DNA of 64,000 bases, from NCBI RefSeq assembly GCF_036588685.1, contig NC_086384.1, positions 52,913,445 through 52,977,444 of the forward strand, in the 5' to 3' direction. This document shows, in pieces, positions 1 to 14,187 of the stretch. Under the pieces are notes generated by a model. That model did not search any database, was not told the origin of the DNA, and worked only from the letters and a program-made list of their open reading frames with translations. A program made the translations under genes and the position numbers. This DNA comes from Mytilus trossulus. Taxonomy: Eukaryota > Mollusca > Bivalvia > Mytilida > Mytilidae. Each line of letters begins with the position of its first letter. Within the stretch, counting starts at the first letter, position 1.

Positions 1-139
1 CAACAAATTTTTGTTCTCACCAAAGGTTTCAGATATTACAGTTGTATATTTGAGGAAAATATAGTTGTTGTCAATTGCATAGTTTGATTTAGTATTTAAC
101 ATTTTCTTCATTAAATGTTTTCACATATTTCCATTGCAG

Positions 140-1571
140 CCATTATTTTGTAAATGGTATTTTTATGAAGTCAGAGTCACAGTTATTAGACGATGCACAT
201 AAATTAAGCAACATTCCTGTGACAATAGTTCAAGGTCGTTATGATGTGGTTTGTCCTGCAGAAACAGCATGGCTTCTACACAAGGTACTATAACATTCTT
301 TTATGTCTTAAATTTAATGTATTACGAGGGACAAACAGAAACTGCCTGGCTACTACACAAGGTAGGGTTTCATTCTTTTATGTCTACATTAATTTAATGT
401 ATTAGGAGGGACATACAGAAACTGCCTAGCTACTACACAAGGTAGGGTTTCATTCTTTTATGTCTACATTAATTTAATGTATTAGGAGGGACATACAGAA
501 ACTGCCTAGCTACTACACAAGGTAGGGTTTCATTCTTTTATGTCTACATTAATTTAATGTATTAGGAGGGACATACAGAAACTGCCTAGCTACTACACAA
601 GGTAGGGTTTCATTCTTTTATGTCTACATTAATTTAATGTATTAGGAGGGACATACAGAAACTGCCTAGCTACTACACAAGGTAGGGTTTCATTCTTTTA
701 TGTCTACATTAATTTAATGTATTAGGAGGGACATACATAAACTGCCTAGCTACTACACAAGGTAGGGTTTCATTCTTTTATGTCTACATTAATTTAATGT
801 ATTAGGAGGGACATACAGAAACTGCCTAGCTACTACACAAGGTAGGGTTTCATTCTTTTATGTCTACATTAATTTAATGTATTAGGAGGGACATACAGAA
901 ACTGCCTAGCTACTACACAAGGTAGGGTTTCATTCTTTAAAGTTTTTAATTCAATGTTTTACATTTGCACTCATACCACATCTTCTCATATTTACATGCA
1001 GAAATACATAACTGAGGGGGGTAGGACCTTTATTGAGACTCCAGAATTGGGTGTTTATAAGTTCGGGATTTCAGGATTTAAATTTCATTAAATAAGGGAC
1101 CTTGGGATTCCATGTTTTTAAGCTGAATTTGGGATCAGGACCCTACAATCCCCCCTTTCTATAACTGAAAATTGTGTATTTAGAAAGTAGAGCTGTAAGC
1201 TTAAACTCTAGTTAGGAAGTGAAACTAACAAAAGCTATTTAGACATTTCAAGATTTACATATATTATTATCTTAAAAAAATGAAAAGGATTTAGGAAACA
1301 AATATTCATTTAATATTTTGTGAAATATATTATTTAGATGCAAGTTTGTTTAAATGTGTCATTGGCATCACTTTCAGTTTTATTTCAGATAAAAGAAAAA
1401 ATGAACAATTTAAAATTACTTCTGATTTGGTTTTTACAAATATTTGTTTTCTCTTTACAGAAATTACCCAAGGCTGACTTCCACATAGTTCAGGATGCTG
1501 GTCATTCAACCAAGGAAGAGGGAATTCAGTCACAGTTGATTGCAGCTACACAAAAATATAAAAATTTATAA
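140..1571 (+). CDS. Proline-iminopeptidase-like alpha/beta hydrolase, last two exons (5' part outside window)
   Basis: Two exons are readable: 140-284 (after a ccattgcag acceptor, ending CACAAG/gtacta) and 1461-1571 (after ctctttacag, ending in TAA). The first encodes HYFVNGIFMKS, then NIPVTIVQGRYDVVCP and TAWLLHK. The second encodes KLPKADFHIVQDAGHS and ends YKNL-stop. GRYDVVCP with DAGHS is the C-terminal half of an S33 proline iminopeptidase: the Asp and His of the Ser-Asp-His triad are present, and the nucleophile Ser would lie upstream of the window. The family removes N-terminal proline from peptides, normally in the cytosol. Exon phases fit: 1 nt plus 48 codons, then 37 codons including the stop. 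The intron between them (285-1460) holds the 80-bp donor array and a dispersed repeat. AATAAA-like strings lie near 1968-2000. Family assignment is by motif recognition; a related S33 hydrolase is the main alternative. Confidence 0.85.
285..955 (+). repeat. 80-bp tandem array grown from an exon end and its splice donor
   Basis: Eight near-identical units of period 80 follow the real donor at 285-286. Each contains a copy of the exon end (AAACTGCC..GCTACTACACAAG, compare AAACAGCATGGCTTCTACACAAG in the exon) followed by GTAGGG. Decoy donor GTs fall at 362, 442, 522, 602, 682, 762, 842 and 922. The first copy keeps the Trp codon (TGG). The later ones have TAG there, so the mutation preceded the amplification. 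The array is intronic and in sense orientation. Confidence 0.93.
1013..1165 (+). repeat. Dispersed repeat (family E)
   Basis: A block beginning GGGGGGTAGGACCTTTAT and ending near GGGATCAGGACCCTACAAT. Related blocks occur at 23905-24015 and, diverged and in the opposite sense, at 32425-32590. No coding potential seen. Confidence 0.6.
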
Positions 1572-2258
1572 CTATTTGTGTAAATGTGTTTTAATTTTAA
1601 GGATATGGGACATTTCTATTGACTTCTTTAACCATGGATATAAAAGCCATTAAGCAGAAAATATTTATACAAGTGATAGTTCAATGAGTTTAATCAGATA
1701 AACTAGTGATTTAGATGAATTTGAATGGAAATTTGACCCAGTGTGTATATAGTCTTCACATAATTGAACAATACCAAAGTGTTTCTGATGTTTTAATTTA
1801 CTACAGGACATTCAGATCAGTATAGAACTTTTAATTGATGGACAAATGTAACTGGACTTAACCAATATTTTTAAATCTTTTATGTATTACACTCCAAGCA
1901 TAAAATTTGTGAATGGAAAATTATATTATTTTTCTATTATGATAATTAATTGATAAAAAATTGCTCAATAATAAATCAATTTGGCTTACATTCCAATAAA
2001 TCATTGCTGCCTGTCATACTAATGAATCAGTACAGTATTACAGGTTGCAATTTGTAAGTGTTTCTAGTTTTTCGATTTTTATATATATTAGACGCTGTTT
2101 TTTTTGTTGTTTGAAAGGAATTTTACACTAGTTATGTTTGGGGCTCTTTAAAGCTTGCTGTTCAGATAAACCAAAGGCACCTACTTGAATGCTGTAAATT
2201 GACCTATACTGGTTTTCTTTTACACATTGTGACTTGGGTGGATAGTTGTCTCCTTGGC
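1572..2258. other. 3' flank of the peptidase gene with an old family A repeat copy
   Basis: AT-rich, without an open frame. A stray satellite-like unit lies at about 1981-2030. From about 2095 to 2258 is a reverse-orientation copy of the dispersed family A (TTTTACACTAGTTATGTTTGG, GGATAGTTGTCTCCTTGGCA). Confidence 0.6.
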
Positions 2259-5200
2259 ATGCAGCCTTACATTACAACGAATAATTCCAATAAATCAATG
2301 CAACCTTTCTCGTAATGAATAAATGCACCTTTACATTCCAATGAATCAATACAGCCTTACATTCCCATGAATCAATACAGCCTTACATTTCAATGAATCA
2401 ATACAGCCTTACATTCCAATGAATCAATACAGCCTTACATTCCTATGAATCAATACAGCCTTACATTCCAATGAATCAAAACAGCCTTACATTCCAATGA
2501 ATCAATACAGCCTTACATTTCAATGAATCAATACAGCCTTACATTCCAATGAATCAATACAGTCTTACATTCCTATGAATCAAGACAGCCTTACATTCCT
2601 ATGAATCAATACAGCCTTACATTTCAATGAATCAATACAGCCTTACATTCCAATGAATCAATACAGCCTTACATTCCAATGAATCAATACAGCCTTACAC
2701 TCCAATGAATCAATACAGACTTACACTCCAATGAATCAATAATGACTTACAATCCAATGAATCAAAGCAGCTTGACATTCCAATGAATCAATACAGTCTT
2801 ACATTCCAATGAATCAATACAACCTTACACTCCAATGAATCAATACAGACTTACATTCCAATGAATCAATACAGACTTACATTCCAATGAATCAATACAG
2901 CCTTACACTCCAATGAATCAATACAGACTTACACTCCAATGAATCAATAATGACTTACAATCCAATGAATCAAAGCAGCTTGACATTCCAATGAATCAAT
3001 ACAGTCTTACATTCCAATGAATCAATACAACCTTACACTCCAATGAATCAATACAGCCTTACACTCCAATGAATCAATACAGACTTACACTCCAATGAAT
3101 CAATAATGACTTACAATCCAATGAATCAAAGCAGCTTGACATTCCAATGAATCAATACAGTCTTACATTCCAATGAATCAATACAACCTTACACTCCAAT
3201 GAATCAATACAGACTTACATTCCAATGAATCAATACAGACTTACATTCCAATGAATCAATACAGCCTTACATTCCAATGAATCAATACAACCTTACATTC
3301 CAATGAATCAATACAGCCTTACATTCCAATGAATCAATACAGACTTACATTCCAATGAATCAATACAGCCTTACATTCCAATGAATCAATACAGCCTTAC
3401 ATTCCAATGAATCAATACAGTCTTACATTCCAATGAATCAATACAACCTTACACTCCAATGAATCAATACAGACTTACATTCCAATGAATCAATACAGAC
3501 TTAAATTCCAATGCATCAATACAGCCTTACATTCCAATGAATCAATACTGCCTTACATTCTAATGAATCAATACAGCCTTACATTCCAATGAATCAATAC
3601 AGACTTACATTCCAATGCATCAATACAACCTTACATTCCTATGAATCAATACAGCCTTACATTCCAATGCATCAATACAGCCTTACATTCCAATGAATCA
3701 ATACAGTCTTACATTCTAAAGAATCAATACAGTCTTACATTCCAATGAATCAATACAGCCTTACATTCCAATGAATCAATACAGCCTTAAATTCCAATGA
3801 ATCAATACAGCCTTACACTCCAATGCATCAATACAGCCTTACATTCCAATGAATCAATACAGTCTTACATTCCAATGCATCAATACAGCCTTACATTCCA
3901 ATGAATCAATACAGTCTTACATTCCAATGAATCAATACAACCTTACATTCCAATGAATCAATACAGCCTTACACTCCAATGAATCAATACAGCCTTACAC
4001 TCCAATGCATCAATACAGCCTTACATTCCAATGAATCAATACAGTCTTACATTCCAATGAATCAATACAGCCTTACATTCCAATGAATCAATACAGTCTT
4101 ACATTCCAATGAATCAATACAGCCTTAAATTCCAATGAATCAATACAGCCTTACACTCCAATGCATCAATACAGCCTTACATTCCAATGAATCAATACAG
4201 CCTTACATTCCAATGCATCAATACAGCCTTACATTCCAATGAATCAATACAGTCTTACATTCCAATGAATCAATACAACCTTACATTCCAATGAATCAAT
4301 ACAGCCTTACACTCCAATGAATCAATACAGACTTACATTCCAATGAATCAATACAGCCTTACATTCCAATGAATCAATACAGTCTTACATTCCAATGAAT
4401 CAATACAGCCTTACATTCCAATGAATCAATACAGTCTTACATTCCAATGAATCAATACAGCCTTACATTCCAATGAATCAATACAGTCTTACATTCCAAT
4501 GAATCAATACAGCCTTACATTCCAATGAATCAATACAGTCTTACATTCCAATGAATCAATACAGCCTTACATTCCTATGAATCAATACAGCCTTACATTC
4601 CAATGAATCAATACAGCCTTACATTCCAATGAATCAATTCAGCCTTACATTCCAATGAATCAATACAACCTTACATTCCTATGAATCAATACAGCCTTAC
4701 ATTCCAATGAATCAATTCAGCCTTACTTTCCAATGAATCAATTCAGCCTTACTTTCCTATGAATCAATACAACCTTTCATTTCAATGAATCAATACAACC
4801 TTTCATTCCAATGAATCAATTCAGCCTTACATTCCAATGAATCAATACAAACTTACATTCCTATGAATCAATACAGCCTTACATTCCAATGAATCAATTC
4901 AGCCTTACTTTCCAATGAATCAATTCAGCCTTACTTTCCTATGAATCAATACAACCTTACATTCCTATGAATCAATACAGTCTTACATTCCAATGAATCA
5001 AAACAACCTTTCATTCCAATGAATCAATACAGCCTTACATTCCAATGAATCAATTCAGCCTTACATTCCAATGAACCCAATACAGCCTTACTTTCCAAAG
5101 AATCAATACAGTCTTACATTCCAATGAATCAATACAGCCTTACATTCCAATGAATCAATACAGCCTTACATTCCAATAAATAAATACAGCCTTACATTCT

Positions 5201-8200
5201 AATAAATCAATGCTGCCTTACATTCCAATGAATCAATACAGCCTTACATTCCAATGAATCAATACAGTCTTACATTCCTATGAATCAATACAGCCTTACA
5301 TTCAAATGAATGAATACAGCCTTACATTCTAATGAATCAATACATCCTTACATTCTAATGAATCATTACAGTCTTATATTCAAATGAATGAATACAGCCT
5401 TACATTCTAATGAATCAATACATCCTTACATTCAAATGAATGAATACATCCTTACATTCTAATGAATCAATACAGTCTTATATTCAAATGAATGAATACA
5501 GCCTTACATTCTAATGAATCAATACATCCTTACATTCTAATGAATCAATACAGCCTTACATTCCAATGAATCAATACAGTCTTATATTCAAATGAATCAA
5601 TACAACCTTACATTCCAATGAATCAATACAACTTTATATTCAAATGAATCAATACAACTTTATATTCAAATGAATGAATACAGCCTTACATTCCTATGAA
5701 TCAATACAGCCTTACATTCCTATGAATCAATACAGCATTACATTCAAATTAATGAATACAGCCTTACATTCCAATGAATCAATACAGCCTTACATTCCAA
5801 TGAATCAATACAGCCTTACATTCCAATGAATCAATACAGCCTTACATTCCCATGAAACAAAACAGCCTTACATTCCAATGAATCAATACAGCCTTACATT
5901 CCTATGAATCAATACAGCCTTACATTCCAATGAATCAATTCAGCCTTACTTTCCAATGAATCAATTCAGCCTTACTTTCCAATGAATCAATACAACCTTA
6001 CATTCCTATGAATCAATACAGCCTTACATTCCAATGAATCAATACAGTCTTACATTCCAATGAATCAATTCAGCCTTACTTTCCAAAGAATCAATACAGC
6101 CTTACATTCCTATGAATCAATACAGCCTTACATTCCAATGAATCAATACAGTCTTACATTCCAATGAACCCAATACAGCCTTACTTTCCAAAGAATCAAT
6201 ACAGTCTTACATTCCAATGAATGAATACAGTCTTACATTCCAATGAATCAATACAGCCTTACATTCCAATGAATCAATACAGCCTTACATTCCAATAAAT
6301 AAATACAGCCTTACATTCAAATGAATGAATACAGTCTTACATTCCAATGAATCAATACAGCCTTACATTCCAAAGAATCAATACAGCCTTACATTCCAAT
6401 GAACCAATACAGTCTTACATTCCAATGAACCCAATACAGCCTTACTTTCCAAAGAATCAATACAGTCTTACATTCTAATGAATGAATACAGCCTTACATT
6501 CTAATAAATCAATGCTGCCTTACATTCCAATGAATCAATACAGCCTTACATTCCAATGAATCAATACAGTCTTACATTCCTATGAATCAATACAGCCTTA
6601 CATTCAAATGAATGAATACAGCCTTACATTCTAATGAATCAATACAGCCTTACATTCAAATGAATCAATACAGTCTTACATTCCTATGAATCAATACAGC
6701 CTTACATTCAAATGAATGAATACAGCCTTACATTCTAATGAATCAATACAACCTTAAATTCCAATGAATCAATACAGCCTTACATTCCAATGAATCAATT
6801 CAGCCTTACTTTCTAATGAATCAATACAGCCTTAAATTCCAATGAATCAATACAACTTTATATTCAAATGAATCAATACAACTTTATATTCAAATGAATG
6901 AATACAGCCTTACATTCCAATGAATCAATACAGCCTTACATTCCTATGAATCAATACAGCCTTACATTCAATTGAATGAATACAGCCTTACATTCTAATG
7001 AATCAATACAGCCTTACATTCCAATGAATCAATACAGTCTTATATTCAAATGAATCAATACAACCTTACATTCCAATGAATCAATTCAGCCTTAAATTCT
7101 AATGAATCAATAAAACTTTATATTCAAATGAATCAATACAACTTTATATTCAAATGAATATATACAGCCTTACATTCCTATGAATCAATACAGCCTTACA
7201 TTCCAATGAATCAATACAACTTTATATTCAAATGAATCAATACAGCTTGATATTCAAATGAATCAATACAACTTTATATTCAAATGAATCAATACAACTT
7301 TATATTCAAATAAATGAATACAGCCTTACATTCCAATGAATCAATACAGCCTTACATTCCAAAGAATCAATACAGCCTTACATTCCAATGAATCAATTCA
7401 GCCTGACATTCCAATGAATCAATACAGTCTTACATTGTAATGCATCAATACAGCCTTACATTCCAATGAATCAATTTAGCCTTACATTCCAATGAATCAA
7501 TACAGCCTAACATTTCAATGAATCAATTCAGCCTTACATTCCAATAAATCAATGCAGCCTTACATTCCAATGAATCAATACAGCCTTACATTCCAATGAA
7601 TCAATACAGCCTAACATTTCAATGAATCAATACAGCCTTACATTCCAATGAATCAATTCAGCCTTACATTTCAATGAATCAAAACAGCCTTACATTCCAA
7701 TGAATCAATGCAGCCTTACATTCCAATGAATCAATACAGCCTTACATTCCAATGAATCAATTCAGCCTTACATTCCAATGAATCAATGCAGCCTTACATT
7801 CAAATTAATCAACGCAGCCTTACATTCCAATGAATCAATTCAGCCTTACATTCCTATGAATCAATGCAGCCTTACATTCCAATGAATCAATACAGCCTTA
7901 CATTCCAATGAATCAATTCAGCCTTACATTCCAATGAATCAATGCAGCCTTACATTTCAATGAATCAATTCAGCCTTACATTCCAATGAATCAATGCAGC
8001 CTTACATTCAAATTAATCAACGCAGCCTTACATTCCAATGAATCAATACAGCCTTACATTTCAATGAATCAATACAGCCTTACATTCCAATGAATCAATA
8101 CAGCCATACATTCCAATAAATCAATACAGCCTTACATTCCAATGAATCAATACAGCCATACATTTAATGAATCAATACAGCCTTACATTCCAATGAATCA

Positions 8201-9992
8201 ATACAGCCTTACATTCCAATGAATCAATACAGCCTTACATTCCAATGAATCAATACAGTCTTACATTCCAATGAATCAATACAGCCTTACATTTAATGAA
8301 TCAATACAGCCTTACATTCCAATGAATCAATACAGCCTTACATTCCAATGAATCAAGACAGCCTTACATTTAATGAATCAATGCTGCCTTACATTCCTAT
8401 GAATCAATACAACCTTACATTCCAATGAATCAATACAGCCTTACATTCCAATGAATCAAGACAGCCTTACATTTAATGAATCAATGCTGCCTTACATTCC
8501 TATGAATCAACACAACCTTACATTCTAATGAATCAATACAGCCTTACATTCCAATGAATCAATACAGCCTTACATTCCTATGAATCAATACAGCCTTATA
8601 TTCCTATAAATCAATACAGCCTTACATTCATATGAATCAATACAGCCTTACATTCGAATAAATCAATACAGCCTTACATTCCAATGAATCAATACAGTCT
8701 TACATTCCAATGAATCAATTGTGCCTTACATTCCAATGAATCAATACAGCCTTACATTCATATGAATCAATTCAGCCTTACATTCCAAAAAATCAATGCA
8801 GCTTTACATTCCAATGAATCAATACAGCCTTACATTCCAATGAATCAATTCAGCCTTACATTCCAAAAAATCAATGCAGCTTTACATTCTAATAAATCAA
8901 TACAGTCTTACATTCCAATGAATCAATTGTGCCTTACATTCCAATGAATCAATACAGCCTTACATTCCTATGAATCAATACAGCCTTACATTCCAATAAA
9001 TCAATACAGCCTTACATTCCAATGCATCAATTCAGCCTTACATTCCAATAAATCAATACAGCATAACATTCCAATGAATCAATACAGTCCTACATTCGAA
9101 TAAATCAATACAGCCTTACATTCCAATGAATCAAGACAGCCTTACATTTAATGAATCAATGCTGCCTTACATTCCTATGAATCAACACAACCTTACATTC
9201 TAATGAATCAATACAGCCTTACATTCCAATGAATCAATACAGCCTTACATTCCTATGAATCAATACAGCCTTATATTCCTATAAATCAATACAGCCTTAC
9301 ATTCCAATGAATCAATACAGCCTTACATTCCAATGAATCAATACAGCCTTACATTCCAATGAATCAATACAGTCTTACATTCCAATGAATCAATACAGCC
9401 TTACATTCATATGAATCAATTCAGCCTTACATTCCAAAAAATCAATGCAGCTTTACATTCCAATGAATCAATACAGCCTTACATTCCAATGAATCAATTC
9501 AGCCTTACATTCCAAAAAATCAATGCAGCTTTACATTCTAATAAATCAATACAGCCTTACATTCCAATAAATCAATACAGCCTTACATTCCAATACATCA
9601 ATTCAGCCTTACATTCCAATAAATCAATACAGCATAACATTCCAATGAATCAATACAGTCCTACATTCGAATAAATCAATACAGCCTTTCATTCATATGA
9701 ATCAATTCAGCCTTACATTCCAATGAATCAATTCAGCCTTACATTCCAAAAAATCAATGCAGCTTTACATTCTAATAAATCAATGCAGCCTTACATTCCA
9801 ATGAATCAATACAGCCTTACATTCCAATTAATCAATACAACTTTATAGTCAAATGAATCAATACAACCTTACATTCCAATTAATCAATACAACTTTATAT
9901 TCAAATGAATCAATACAACCTTACATTCAAATGAATCAACATAGCTTTACATTCCAATAAATCAATTCAGCCTTTCATTCCAATGAATCAAT
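2259..9992 (+). repeat. 26-bp satellite array, about 297 units
   Basis: The unit reads close to CCTTACATTCCAATGAATCA plus ATACAG. Period is 26 (three units = 78 nt = 26 codons, which explains pseudo-ORFs inside). Units vary at a few fixed positions (cc/tc/ac before TTACA; TACAG, TTCAG or TGCAG; GAATCA or AAATCA). Local variants recur in blocks: a set with AATGACTTACAATCC repeats at 2741, 2949 and 3105 (208 = 8 x 26 and 156 = 6 x 26), and a block at about 8400-8950 recurs about 649 bp later. The edges are degenerate (2259-2330, 9840-9992). Confidence 0.97.
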
Positions 9993-10957
9993 TTTAAATA
10001 ATATTCCCAAAATTCAATGAAAATAATCTGACAATGCCATGGCTACAAAAGAAAAGAAAAAAAAACCAAATAATAGTTCACAAGTCACAACATAGAAAAC
10101 AAAAGACTTAGCAATACAAACCCTACCAAAAACTGTGGGTGAACTCAGGTGCTCTGGAAGGGTAAGCAGATCCTGCTCCACACTAGGCCCCCGTGGTGTT
10201 GAGACCTTGATACTGGATAATACCAACCTCATTAATTGGATTTCTAGTTTGTATATCGTTCTTGTGAGCAGTAACCTTCTATCTTGAAAATCAAGATAGA
10301 ATATATAAGCCCTGGAATATAGTCTCAACTGGGAGATATATAATCTGTATGCAGGTATTGCAGGGATGTTGCTACATAGAAAGAGAAAGTTCACAAATGG
10401 GAAGCTGAAATCACCTCTTTTATCTTAAAGCTTTATTTTCAATCGACCCTGAGTCATTGTCAATGTCTACATGTGACTGTATCTGTTGCATCCTTTATTT
10501 AAAGGTTGATGGGATAGATGCGTTCAACAGTCACAAAATTTGATTATTTAGGGAGAGAACATCATGTATACAGCGGAAAATAAAGATAAAGGATACTGCT
10601 AAATTCCTTTCTTCCTTCCTTTACGAGTAACCCTTCTATAAATAGAGGAACAGGTTGGCAAGAAGAGCACAGTTGGTTCCCATTGGAATGCCGATTGCTT
10701 GTTGAAAAACCATGGCCTCCAAATGAACAAATATGTTGTCAATCGAGTATTCGAGCATTTAAATAATGTTAGTTTCAGAGATTGTTTTTTCTTATCGGAG
10801 TGATTTTTTTCACAAAGAACGATTTATCCCTTCATAAGACTAAATCCTTGTATCTACTTTGGTCAACTTCTTTTATGAAACAAAGCAGAACTAACTCTTT
10901 CAGTTTGGAATATTTTTGTTACGCGACGAAAAGTCAAATGTTTTAATACTATTGCAC

Positions 10958-11240
10958 GATGAAGTCAGGAGCCTGTAATTCAGTGGTTGTCGTTTGTTGC
11001 TGTGTAACATATTTTTTTCCGTTCATTATTTTTTACATCAGTGAAATTAGGCAGTTAGTTTGTTTTTTTTGGAATTGTTTTACATTTGTCATTTTGGGGC
11101 CTTTTATAGCTGACTATGCAGTATGGGCTTTGCTAATTGTTTAAGGTCGTGGTGACCTATATATACATGTTATATATCTGTGTCGCTTTGTCTCTTTTGG
11201 ATAGTTGTCTCATTGGCAATCATACCACATGCTCTAATTT
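10958..11240 (-). repeat. Dispersed family A element (reverse)
   Basis: Contains GTCAGGAGCCTGTAATTCAG, TTTTGGGGCCTTTTATAGCT and TTGTCTCATTGGCAATCATA, the reverse of the GTGGTATGATTGCCAATGAG blocks seen elsewhere. One of at least fourteen copies in the window. Confidence 0.7.
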
Positions 11241-12024
11241 TTCATATTAGATTGTATGTTCTCTCAAAGACCTTTGGGATGTTTAAGTATCCTCCTTTTT
11301 GTCTGTTTGTATTTTTATTTTTAGCCATGGCTTGGTCAGTTTCTTTTCGATCTATGAGTATCTTTCATCCCTCTTTCTTGATTCGCGCCACTGCTACAAT
11401 TAGTTTGATTGCTGATAGAATTGATTGTAATCATTTATTAAAAGGTTTCAAGGAGCACTTGGAAGACCCAGATTTTTAACGTTGTTTGCAAGGACACTTA
11501 TGTAGATTAGGTATTCAATACTGTGAAGAAGGATCTAAATCTTCATCTTTGGTTGAAATTCCAAAGGAAGGTAGAACAGACCTTTGTATATCCTATCATG
11601 GGGTATATGCTGAGTTTCAAAAGGAGTGTCAATACCTTGTTCATTTAACAAGCAGTGCATGCCTAATGTAATGTGTATTTCACACAAAAACGATGTTGTT
11701 TGTGGCTTTATCTGCGAGGACAGCAACATATTTCTCATTGAGGTAAGACATGTGTTTTGCAACATTTGGGTCTTGATGCAACATATGTAATCATAGAATT
11801 ATTCAGTTTTTAGTTCTGATTTGTATCAAGGACCTAAAAGCCTTAATTAATACATTTGAAAAGAGTAATACGTCTTCTTTCTCGAATTCAAAACATTGAC
11901 CGACATTATACTTGACTGAGTTCAGTATTTTTGTGACATTTTTACCTATTGTCCTTTTGTTTTGTTCACACATCATTATCAATATTATTAAATTTGATTG
12001 GACTATCGTCTAAGTGAGAGGTTT

Positions 12025-12225
12025 AGCACTATAAAACAAGGTTGGTTTTCCCGTTTGAATGGTTGTACACTAGTAATTTTGGGGCCCTTTATAGCTTGTT
12101 GTTCGGTGTGAGCCAATGCTCCGTGTTGAAGGCCGTACTTTAACCTATAATGGTTTAATTTTCAAATTGTTATTTGGATGGAGAGTTGTCTCATTGGCAC
12201 TCACACCACATCTTCCTATATCTAT
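12025..12225 (-). repeat. Dispersed family A element (reverse)
   Basis: Shares TTGGGGCCCTTTATAGCTTG and GAGAGTTGTCTCATTGGCAC with the copy at 59735-59965. Confidence 0.7.
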
Positions 12226-14187
12226 TCAATCCATCATTTTCAATATTTAAAAATGCCTGTACCAAGTCAGGAATATGATAGTTGTTGTCCATTCGTTTGA
12301 TGTGTTTTGTCATTTGATTTTGCCATTTGATTAGGGACTTTCTGATTGAATTTTCCTCAGAGTTCAGTATTTTTGTGATCTAACTTTTTTTTTCAACTGA
12401 TAAATTTAGGCTCACAATACAGGTATTTCTGGACTTTGGATAACACATTTCACAGATAAGTGTTATTGACAATGATTGGGTCACCAGTAATAGCATGGCT
12501 AGCTGGATCATATATAAATTGGAAGTAAGGATGCATAATTATGTTTAGACTTGAAGTCGTCAAATTGAGATCCTGCAACATTTGTTAGTCATAATAAACT
12601 GTTGACACAGAGAGATATGTCTCACATTTATGGATTTTTTATATTATAAACCAAATGTTGAAATCAGCATTTACACTGCTGTCATAAGTCTTTCACAATC
12701 CAACCTATACAGAGGGAGATACCGTTTATGACCAAAACAGCAATATATGGCATAAGGACATGCTGCCTAGGAATGCTCACTACAATACCATATACAATAT
12801 ACCCTTTGCTGTTGAATCATTTGTTGTACAAAAGATTAAAAAAAAGACGTATGAAACTGCATAAGTTTAATCTTGCATACTGGGCATGTAACACATTGCT
12901 CTTGATTGTAATTAGTAAGGAAAATGGCACATTACAAAATATAAAGTCATCACAGAGATAAGCAGCATACATATAAGAATATCATATTAATTCTCCAATT
13001 CGCTGTTTCAGAATCTAATGTATCCTGGGTAATATTTTCAAAAGTGTACACCAAAACATTGTGATTGGTTAAAAATGTCATAAACAGTGGAAATTCAACC
13101 AATGATGTGACATTATTTTCATTTTGGGGTACGAACAATGCAATTACCCATGATTCTTTAGATTTTGACATGACGAATTAAGGGGTGTTCCAGATTCAAA
13201 TTCATGGGGGGATGGCATGGAGATTTTTTTTTAACCACCCATAAAATTTTCATTTTATTTATGATTTTCACTAAGTTCTCAAGATTTTAAGTACTATTTA
13301 GCATAAGCTTGATAAAAAACAACACTTTACATTGAATAATCTAATTAACTTCAAAATTAGTAGAGCATAACAAAAATATTGACCTTGCAAATGCATGTAT
13401 TCACATTATGCTTCTACTACATGTACAATAAAATTTCAAACAACACTTCACTTTTTTTTTTTATCTAAATGCACGCATACAATCAAAATAGTAAACATTT
13501 GAAAATGTTAAATCCAATTTTGTGTGACAAATATAAAACTACAACATAGCATTTTAAGATAAAACATGAGAATACTAAGCTCTTATGTCAAAATAGGTTA
13601 ATTCACAAAACTTTCTGTTATAAAAATTACTTTATCGAAGTTCATATATAATCTTCCCTTCTGTGGTAAAGTTTGGGGAAAAAATGAATTAAACAAAAAT
13701 TATGTGTTTTTTTTACAGTAAAAACAGCTATAAATATGATAAAACACATAATTTTCAACATTAACATGAAAAATCTTTCACATGAATTACATACTGCTCT
13801 CAAAATTTGCACATTTCATTAAAGATCTAGACTTATTTTCATCTATTACTTCAAAATGGTGTATCTGATGAGTTATTCAAATTTGAGGACACTCCACCCC
13901 AGTCACCTTATATATATATATAAAAAAAACTGTGCAAGTGTGGTAAGACCAGTCAAAAATGATATAAACTCCCATCATTATCAATCACATCAAACCTTAG
14001 CTTAATTATTATAACATTATTTTTCTTAAACATACATAATCAAAAAATTTCGTATTTAAATTTTAAGGTCAATGAAGCATAACTTAGAGGGCAGACATTT
14101 GTATGCAGTAAGCAATTAATATTTGTGGATGATTGAAAATTTGTAAACCTCATATCAATGATGTACAACATATCATAAGTCATTTAA

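Larger units (their letters stand above)
9993..14183. other. Gene-free stretch with dispersed repeats
   Basis: No exon with convincing splice sites was found. About 10100-10230 looks like a repeat fragment (GGGTAAGCAGATCCTGCTCC). Family A copies in reverse orientation lie at 10958-11240 and 12025-12225. 12250-12380 looks like the tail of another interspersed repeat (TTGATGTGTTTTGTCATTTG). 11390-11760 is open in places but I could not assign it. 13190-14180 is plain AT-rich sequence with a short AT microsatellite near 13911. Confidence 0.55.

Noticed and set aside
8762..9674. Open frames encoding repeats of MNQFSLTFQKINAALHS
   Set aside because: They are the 26-bp satellite read in one frame (78 nt = 26 codons). 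No start context or domain, and the sequence changes with the DNA repeat.
10014..10394. 126-codon minus-strand frame with a hydrophobic stretch
   Set aside because: Overlaps a dispersed repeat fragment and has no recognisable protein motif or splice context.
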